Under the pieces are notes generated by a model. The model saw nothing but the letters and a program-made list of their open reading frames with translations, ran no database searches and was not told where the DNA came from. Shown here piece after piece: positions 57,291 to 64,000 of a DNA stretch of 64,000 nt (position 1 is the first letter of the stretch; each line of letters starts with the position of its first letter). The stretch is from contig NC_090746.1 in the NCBI RefSeq assembly GCF_036898095.1, positions 113,018,198 to 113,082,197 on the forward strand. Reading direction: 5' to 3'. The position numbers were made by a program, and so were the translations under genes. The DNA comes from Palaemon carinicauda. Taxonomy: Eukaryota; Arthropoda; Malacostraca; Decapoda; Palaemonidae.

Positions 57291-60200
57291 TAATTTCATA
57301 GAATGAACATTTCGTTCCAAAACTGAATACTCAGTCCTAAGGAAGTAATGCCAAGATCAGGCCGACAAGACTATTGTCAGGTGTGACAATAACCCCCAAT
57401 ACCATGCTAGGTGTTCACCAGGGAGGAAGTAACCAAGTATCCCCATGGCATGTGCCTAACACCCAGAGGAAGAGGCATGGAAAGGTAGCAATTAGCGACT
57501 CGGACCAAGGAGAAATGTTCAAGTTCTTGCCTGGTCTTTAGTTAAGCAAACAGTGAGGATGTAACAACACGCCCTAATGAAGCCCACAAAAAAAACCAGT
57601 GCTACTGGCTGCCATCCGTATACCTTGTGTCGGAAACCATGAAGAAAGTAGCTGCATTAATTGGTGCCTAGGACCCAAGATGTGAATGCCAAAATATGTC
57701 TAAACTCTTGTCACGCACCCACCTGACAGGAATAGACCCAGCAGAGCAGCAACAGGACAATCAACTAGTCTCGTGAAGCCCACAAAAGAACCAATGCTTC
57801 CGACAGCCCCCATCCCTCATGTTTGGCACCAAGAGTTGAGTAGCTAACGATTCAGTGTGCCTAGAAAGACCGACTGTTACATTGTCAGGTAACCGAGGGG
57901 GGGGGGTGTTAAACCAACAACTACGCCACCTAAAGGTACCTAACCCTAAGGGGAATTGGCACAAAAAAGATGGGGTTACAGGTAAAAGGTGACTGTTATG
58001 AAGAGAGAGTGCCTGATAGTCCAACTGGTTTAGTATCACATGAAGCAGCCCACTTATGCCAGCACCAGTACATTACTAACATTACTTAATACCAACTCTC
58101 TCTCGTGAGTGGTTGATACCGAGATGGTAAGGGCATAAAATAGGGGGCAGCTCATTTACAAGGAATAAGTGGCTGGACTGACAGACATGTCCAGTGTTAG
58201 GTGAAAACTGGGTATCACAATGCAGCCCAATGGCACCAACACAAAGATGAGCCCTATTAATTACTGCGTGTCTTTCGTGTGTGGCCGATATTGATAGGCA
58301 AGGAGGAAAGTAATTGGCGACACAGTTGCTTAGTGTTAGTGGCAGGACATCAACTAGCATGCAACTGAAGCGGCACAGAAAACACTATGAAAATTGAAGG
58401 ACAAATAGTTAACAGGGCTTTCAACTAACCCATCATGACCAGCCCATACCCAGGCTATGCCATACAAAACCCAACCAATCAATCCCAAGACTGTGGCCTC
58501 CTAATGTGAGCTGAACACTGTACAGATAAAGAGACAACCTCTACCCAATGGAGGAAGGTGACGACCAAGTTGCATGTCTGACCACCTGTTCTGCCATCGC
58601 CGACAGGCTCAAAAAGTAAGGTCACCAAAAACCAGCAAGCCAAGTATCCGCCCCAAAGGTTTGGGGCTCTTGGTGCACGACCTTCATGTTACCCACAGTC
58701 CAAGAAACTAAGTTGCCCAGAAGGAATACAGAAAAATGTTCTTGGAGAATGGACTCAAGATTTTCAGAGGAGATACATACAAAACTCAGACATCTTGGAG
58801 AGAGAGAAGTCCCCGCAGAACAAGGCAACAAATGAACTCCATCCTGCCACAAACAAAGACAGGGACATTAATGGGTATACCCAGGGAAGAGAAGTGAAAA
58901 TACCTTGGTCTTCAAGAGAATTTCCAGAAGACATGGTAAATCAGGTCCTGTCCCCAACTAGCTATGCAGCAGAAAAGCATCTGAAGCTCAAAACTTCATG
59001 ACACATGCTAGTGAAGCCCGGAAGTGCAATCTTGCTAAAAGAGGACTCAAGAGCCAAGATTGTCCACCTAGACTTCCTTTAGGCGATCAAGTCAGGAGAC
59101 AACGTCTCCCACTGGAGCTCGAAAATGGACAAAGCAAAACAGTGCAACCTGCTCCCACGAGGAGACTGACAGTAGAGTGGAGAGGGCATGAAGAGACAAG
59201 TCAGACCCAGAGGGAGAATACTAGTTCAGTCGACTGGAATCGAGACAGGAATAGAGTGGAAGGGATTGTAAATGGATTCCAAGGGCACAGGTCATGGAAA
59301 CCAATTATATAAGAGACCTCACAAGATTCCTGAGGACAGGAGAAGCAGAAAAATTTAGGATTCTCACCTAACCAAAGGAGAAGCAGATAAGAGGAGGACA
59401 AGGAGATAAAAAATCTATATCTTGGCCAAAGAAAGCCAAGAACTTGAAAGACCTCAAGCCTGGAACCAATGTGAGAAGACTGACCATGATTGTTTAACAC
59501 TTGGCAAGGGGACATGTCTGGCTAGAGCCAACTATCAGAGACTTAGGACAAGAAACCTTTCTGACATTCTCCAGGCAAGATAATGGTGGTACAAGGAGAC
59601 CTTGGAGGAACAAGAAAAATGGCTTAGCAAAGCAGACTGCTCTGCTCTAACAGACGAATTGGAGGTTCAAAGAAGACGGAAAATTGCCCCTTCGAATCCA
59701 AAAAGGGGCAGAGACAAGATATCCTACTGCATACTAGATGGCCTTCCACAAAGTGACCAGAGGAAAGGCAAAAGTGGGGCCCCACCGAGACTTCGACACT
59801 GATGGGGCGGCTCAAGAACAAGGGAAACTGTAAAGATCCACTAAAATGTCACAGAGGAAAGGCAAAAGTGGGGCCCCACCGAGACTTCGACACTAATGGG
59901 GCGGCTCAAGAACAAGGGAAACTGTAAAGATCCACTAAAATGTCACACACAAGAAGATGAAGTTCCCAGAAATATTCCATCTCTCTCCAAGGACCACCAG
60001 ACCAAAATTCCCTTGGAACTCGGAAAAACTCCCAGGTACAAGGGGTCTAATCAAAAGAAGAGGTCTGTAGGGACAGTAATGAGACCTGTCCCATCATGGA
60101 AAGAATCCCTGAACCAAGAAAGAGGATCCCTCAACTCAGGAAGCGGGGAAAAAAAAAAAAAAAAAAAACTCCCTCTAATGTCATCCTCCACTCAAGGACG

Positions 60201-61012
60201 AGTCCATGAGGGAACAAGCTCAATGCTAAATAGAAAGGGATCATTCAAATTGCGGCTTCCCACTCAGCGGACGATGCTCAACCTCATCACAACTCTCGAG
60301 TTTTGAACTCTGTCTGAATCACACTAGAGAACTGTTCACATGTTGAATGATCATCTGGAGACAGACAACTAGAGTGGGAAGGTCAAGAAGTCGAGGAAGG
60401 AGTCCCTGACAACAGATAAAACGAAATAGCCCACTAGACACACTACTCCAGAAACAAAGAAAGGCAATGCTTTCTAGAAAAAAAAAAAAAAAAAATTTCG
60501 GAAAAGCAAAAACCTCCACTAGACCAACACAACTCTGCTGGCAAGCAGACCAGATGAGCCTGGAGATATGAACCGTAGGATTATTCCCTCTCCAAGTAAC
60601 TGAAATCCTGTTCAACAAACAAAGTGCAAAGAATCTTTCTGCAAGAGGAGATTTCTCAAGAAGGGAGACCAGGCAAAAAAAAACAAAAAAAAACAAAAAA
60701 CCCTCCAAAACAGGCAAAGACATCCAGAGTGCAACTATTAGGGACAAAGTCCTTGGAAGCAATGAAAACTGGTGTTCCAAGTTGCCAGGACAGACAAAGA
60801 ACCGGAGGATTGTCACCTAAGAAGAGACCTAAGACACTGAAACTGGAGTGGAAAAACCTCAAGAACAAACAAGTTTAAAGGCAAAGAGTTTGCCTTAAAT
60901 TGGCAGTCAGGAAAATTGATTTTAGGAAAAGAAGAGCCCTCACAGCCCCCCAACCTCAAACTAATGGCAAAGAAAACATGTAGGAAAGTGCGACTGAAGG
61001 AGAACCTTCCTG
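57291..61012. repeat. Tandem repeat unit 2 (about 3,722 bp)
   Basis: Second copy, collinear with unit 1 from taatttcatagaatgaac to agaaccttcctg, with scattered substitutions and small indels. Extra length comes partly from a 94-bp internal duplication at 59,759-59,946. After 61,012 the sequence goes on as gagaaacatcaaagaacc, not seen after unit 1, so the array has exactly two units here. Confidence 0.9.
59759..59946. repeat. 94-bp tandem duplication in unit 2 only
   Basis: agaggaaaggcaaaagtggg starts at 59,759 and again at 59,853. The copies are almost identical; unit 1 has a single diverged equivalent near 56,073. Confidence 0.9.
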
Positions 61013-62680
61013 AGAAACATCAAAGAACCTTCCTGAGAAGCATCAAAGGAGAGGTCTAAGAAGATAGCCAGAGAAGGACTAACGGTAGGCTTGGGCATCC
61101 TGAGACCCAACACCAAGATCCTTGTTAAAAGGAGAGGGACGGAAAATCCCCTCCCATGACAGAACAGCTCCGCACCCCTGGATCTAACTTTACGATAATT
61201 TACATAAGCAAAAGTCACATTCCAAGGCAACCCGCCCCTTACAAACCTAAGATGCCTACCTGTACTAAACCAGAGCCTACCCCACACACCCGTACCTAAG
61301 AGTTCTCTGGCACTGTTACAGGATTAACAAGGACTTGCTGAAAGAGATTCAATAAGATTATTAGATATCTTAGGGAAGGCAAACTTTAATTGACATGACC
61401 TTCTCTAAATACCTAATTTCAAGAAATAGACCTATGCTCACTAGGGTAAAAAACCAGGGCGAGTAGCCAAAAAGGATTAGCAACCACAAGGGATGAAGAT
61501 ACAAATCCATTAAAAAATGATAAATAAGAAGTTGGAATAGTGAAAGCACTTTTTAACCCAGAACAAGCAACCGAGCGCAGAATGGCTGGTGATCGTGCAA
61601 ACTATGACCTAATACTGAAGATCTGAGAGTGCAAAGTACAGGGAATGTAAACATTAAGCAATGACAATTTACCTATGGAGGCTTTGAGATTGTCCAAGGT
61701 GTTCAACAAGAGCAGTCATTGCTATACCTGTAGATCTCAACATGAGTACCATAGGAAGCAAATCAAAGATCTGACAATTGAAGGGGTGATTGCAGAATGA
61801 TTCTATGTAGAAAATTTTTTTTCAGCAGTGTTGCACAAAAAATTACACATCACTGAATATCCACACAAGGATATCAAATAAAAATCACTAGGGTCACTGG
61901 TGTTAAACACAAACTATCAAACTCCTGAAGAATTAAGTTTCTCTGGGCTAAAAGGAAAATGGAAATGTAAAATTACCAGGCTGTTAACAGTTCAGTAATG
62001 CCAATTGTCAAAGCGAATAAAGGGATGTTATATACCTTAGAAATGGTGCTTAAGAAGCATTTCACTGGGTGGCACAGGTTGAGCCCAGAAAAGATCTGTT
62101 TCAGTCAGTAGTGTTGCCATTGTGGTTGAAATTTTGGCAGGTTTTGAGGATTCAGGGATACATAAATTATCTTAAGGTAATTTATATTAAATACAAGGCA
62201 ATTGCAAAATTTAAAGCAAGAAATTTTGAAATATTGCCTGTTTTGGGGTATAAAGTATTTTGTCCAAGTCACAATGTGTCGGCATCTCCAGAGCATGGAA
62301 TGTAAAATACAGTATAGTAATTGAGACAGTCTGCATTGATGGCATAAAAAATTAATTATGATAATGAAGTACTGTAGTATTAAAAAGTAAATTAAATGCC
62401 AGTTGAGATCCCTTAAAAAAAAAATCATGGACAATGCATAATGGCATAGAGATTTATCTCAATATCCATATCATTCTTTCAAATGTGAAAATGAATCTGA
62501 AATAGACAACAAAAAATTGTTTGCCACAGATTAAAATGCAAACTAAATGTGATAGGAATGCAAAGCAATTATAAGTACAAATATTTTGCATGCACAAAAC
62601 AACAAGCATGGTAGTTAGAAGCTAGCAAGCATGGCAGAAGTCTTAATTTCATATGAGTTTACTAATTACTAAGTAAATCT
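61013..62680. other. No gene seen (about 1.7 kb)
   Basis: The first 300 bases continue the A/G-rich style of the tandem units; the rest is AT-rich. No domain, terminal repeat or array noticed. Confidence 0.5.
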
Positions 62681-62681
62681 T

Positions 62682-63380
62682 TCATCATCATCTCCTACAC
62701 CTACTAATGCAAGGGCCTCAGTTAAATTTTGCCATTTGTCTCTATCTTGAGCTTTCAATTTCATACTTCTCCATTCACCATCTACTTCACACTTCATAGT
62801 CCTCAACCCTGTAGGCCTGGGTCTTCCAACTCTTCTAGTGCCTTGTGGAGCCCAGATGGAAGCTTGGTTAACTAATCTTTTGGGAAGTGCAAAGGGCATA
62901 CCCAAACCATCTCCATCTACCCCTCCAGGATCTCTCCCACACATGGCACAAGTAATATCTTGGGTTCATTTCTAATCCTGTCCTGTCCTATTTTAACTCT
63001 ATATTCTGAGGGCTTTGTTCTCAAAAGTACAAAATCTGTTGGATCTTGTTTCATTGTCATTCCCCGAATCATGTCCTTACAGAAAAACAGATCTCATTAA
63101 ACATATATAACCTGACTTTTATATGTAATTTCAGGCGATTTGATTTCCAAATTTTACTTAACCTTGCTATTGTCTGGTTTGCGTTTTTCAATCTCATTAA
63201 ATCTTTAGACGCATTCAACTGACAGGGGTTATTGAATATTAAAGATCCCTTGATACAATTACTTCTTTGATACACTTGCCACAAATTTATTTGTTTTTGC
63301 GAGTTTGTGACTACCGCTGCCATGCAGTTAATTTTAGCATAAGTATTTAAAATGCCCAACATGCACAATAAGCTAAAATC
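62682..63380 (-). pseudogene. RTE-like LINE ORF2 C-terminal fragment
   Basis: On the minus strand 63,368 to 63,069 reads in part as an RT thumb (ANQTIARLSKIWKSNRLKLH). Across a broken stretch, 62,944-62,669 reads as the RTE-type tail (TRRVGRPRPTGLRTMKCEVD, LKAQDRDKWQNLTEALALVG), ending near gatgatgatgaaag at the 3' end. The GRPR...W...A-D-R-x-W pattern is the usual end of RTE-type ORF2 proteins. Strongly 5'-truncated and broken. Assignment of the upper half (63,100-63,380) is weaker. Confidence 0.65.
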
Positions 63381-63960
63381 TGTCGGTGTTCACATGGATG
63401 ATATTAACCTTGATAAGCAAATGCATAATACCGGAAGTACTATGAACATTTCTTTGTGTTATACTCCTAGAATAGGTCAATTAGTATGAATAATTTTAAA
63501 GCATTCTATCTTTATGTAATATTACAAACTTAGCCTATTTCTTAGTTTTAAATATTGTTTTCAGACAATGCCTTACGTTGTTCAAATCAGCGAAGCCTAC
63601 TTGATTTGGGAAATGTAATACTGTATTATAATTGTCATATACATTTTTTTTGAAAATTACAGAAACCTTTGTTAAATATAGCTTGAGTATGTACTATCAC
63701 TCTGCATACTATAAATTTAGGTAAAGACTGATGAACAGGTATATGGAGAAAAATTGGGTAGCAACTAGTAGTCTCTCTAGCCTGAAGCATTCATTCAGTC
63801 ATTCAGTGGCATTCAAAAGGGAGATAGGAATTTATCAGATAAGTACTTGTAAGACAGCAAAGCTAGTGAACAATGCAAGTAATTTAACTAAATCAAATTC
63901 CCCAGATTTTTTAAGCAAGAAAATATTAATCATCCTCATCTGGATCATTCTACAACTTAC
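63381..63960. other. No gene seen (about 0.6 kb)
   Basis: AT-rich, no supported frame; intronic if the edge exon is real. Confidence 0.4.
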
Positions 63961-64000
63961 TTGATTTCATCTTCAGTAATCATCAGGATTTCTCCAAGAT
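63961..64000 (-). CDS. Possible host exon cut by window edge (unidentified)
   Basis: On the minus strand the edge sequence reads LGEILMITEDEIK, then a consensus splice donor (AA followed by gtaagt at 63,960-63,955), leaving phase 2. The other two frames meet a stop. Thirteen codons is too little to identify the protein. It does not join in frame directly to 53,322-53,380 (which needs phase 1 or 0), so either another exon lies between or they are unrelated. Confidence 0.3.

Noticed and set aside
60319..60816. 165-aa minus-strand frame, Phe/Leu-rich
   Set aside because: It depends on a T run and is not conserved in length in unit 1; likely an artefact of pyrimidine-rich sequence.
61670..61733. 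Exon-like minus-strand segment (IAMTALVEHLGQSQSLHR between AG and GT)
   Set aside because: The pyrimidine tract is weak and the phases do not connect to either candidate exon; kept out of the gene model.
62036..62110. Minus-strand exon-like segment (IFSGLNLCHPVKCFLSTISK between AG and GT)
   Set aside because: Chance splice-like dinucleotides in AT-rich DNA; no supporting neighbour or recognisable protein.

Overview
This is a eukaryotic, intron-era genomic window made almost entirely of transposable elements. The content points to a decapod crustacean (shrimp, crayfish or crab), which is an inference. It rests on DIRS1-type tyrosine-recombinase retrotransposons (known to be common in Decapoda), I-like LINEs ending in short tandem tails, long GA/CT microsatellites and a CAGT-ended TA-flanked DNA transposon. 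I see no prokaryotic genes, rRNA, tRNA or CRISPR.

Layout. At 1-2,495 lies a decayed I-type LINE (LINE-A: reverse transcriptase, RNase H, C-terminal Cys/His motif). Its 3' UTR resumes at 8,961-9,165. Between them sits DIRS-A1 (about 2,496-8,960), the best-preserved element: inverted terminal repeats, an internal complementary region, and three overlapping intact frames for Gag, RT-RNase H and tyrosine recombinase. A roughly 1.03-kb direct repeat (9,181-10,985) follows. Next is DIRS-A2 (11,031-17,422), a coding-dead relative with an RT deletion but 160/160 matching terminal repeats. A second family, DIRS-B1 (17,424-about 23,290), is also RT-deleted and carries a low-complexity tandem array in its Gag region.

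From 23,316 to 27,275 is a CR1/Jockey-like LINE (LINE-C) split by a 1,765-bp TA-flanked DNA transposon (24,537-26,301). A dead copy of an I-like LINE (LINE-D1) runs to 30,205. LINE-C 3' ends and a LINE ORF1 fragment follow. DIRS-B2 (about 34,880-45,816) is a nested stack. It holds a 52-bp LINE scrap with a 12-bp target duplication, a LINE-C 3' end, a full-length 6,468-bp I-like LINE (LINE-D2, 37,114-43,581) with a 13-bp target duplication inside the recombinase gene, and another LINE-C 3' end. LINE-D3 (about 45,825-48,785) abuts its right end.

From 48,786 the character changes. There is an AT-rich, TE-poor stretch, then a possible host terminal exon on the minus strand (53,322-53,380). A 3.7-kb unit follows, present twice in tandem (53,619-57,290 and 57,291-61,012), then a minus-strand RTE-like LINE tail. 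A possible second host exon lies at the right edge (63,961-64,000). The host-gene reading is tentative.

The elements interact mainly as insertion targets for one another. The only set of genes that could work together is Gag, RT-RNase H and YR of DIRS-A1, which might also mobilise A2.
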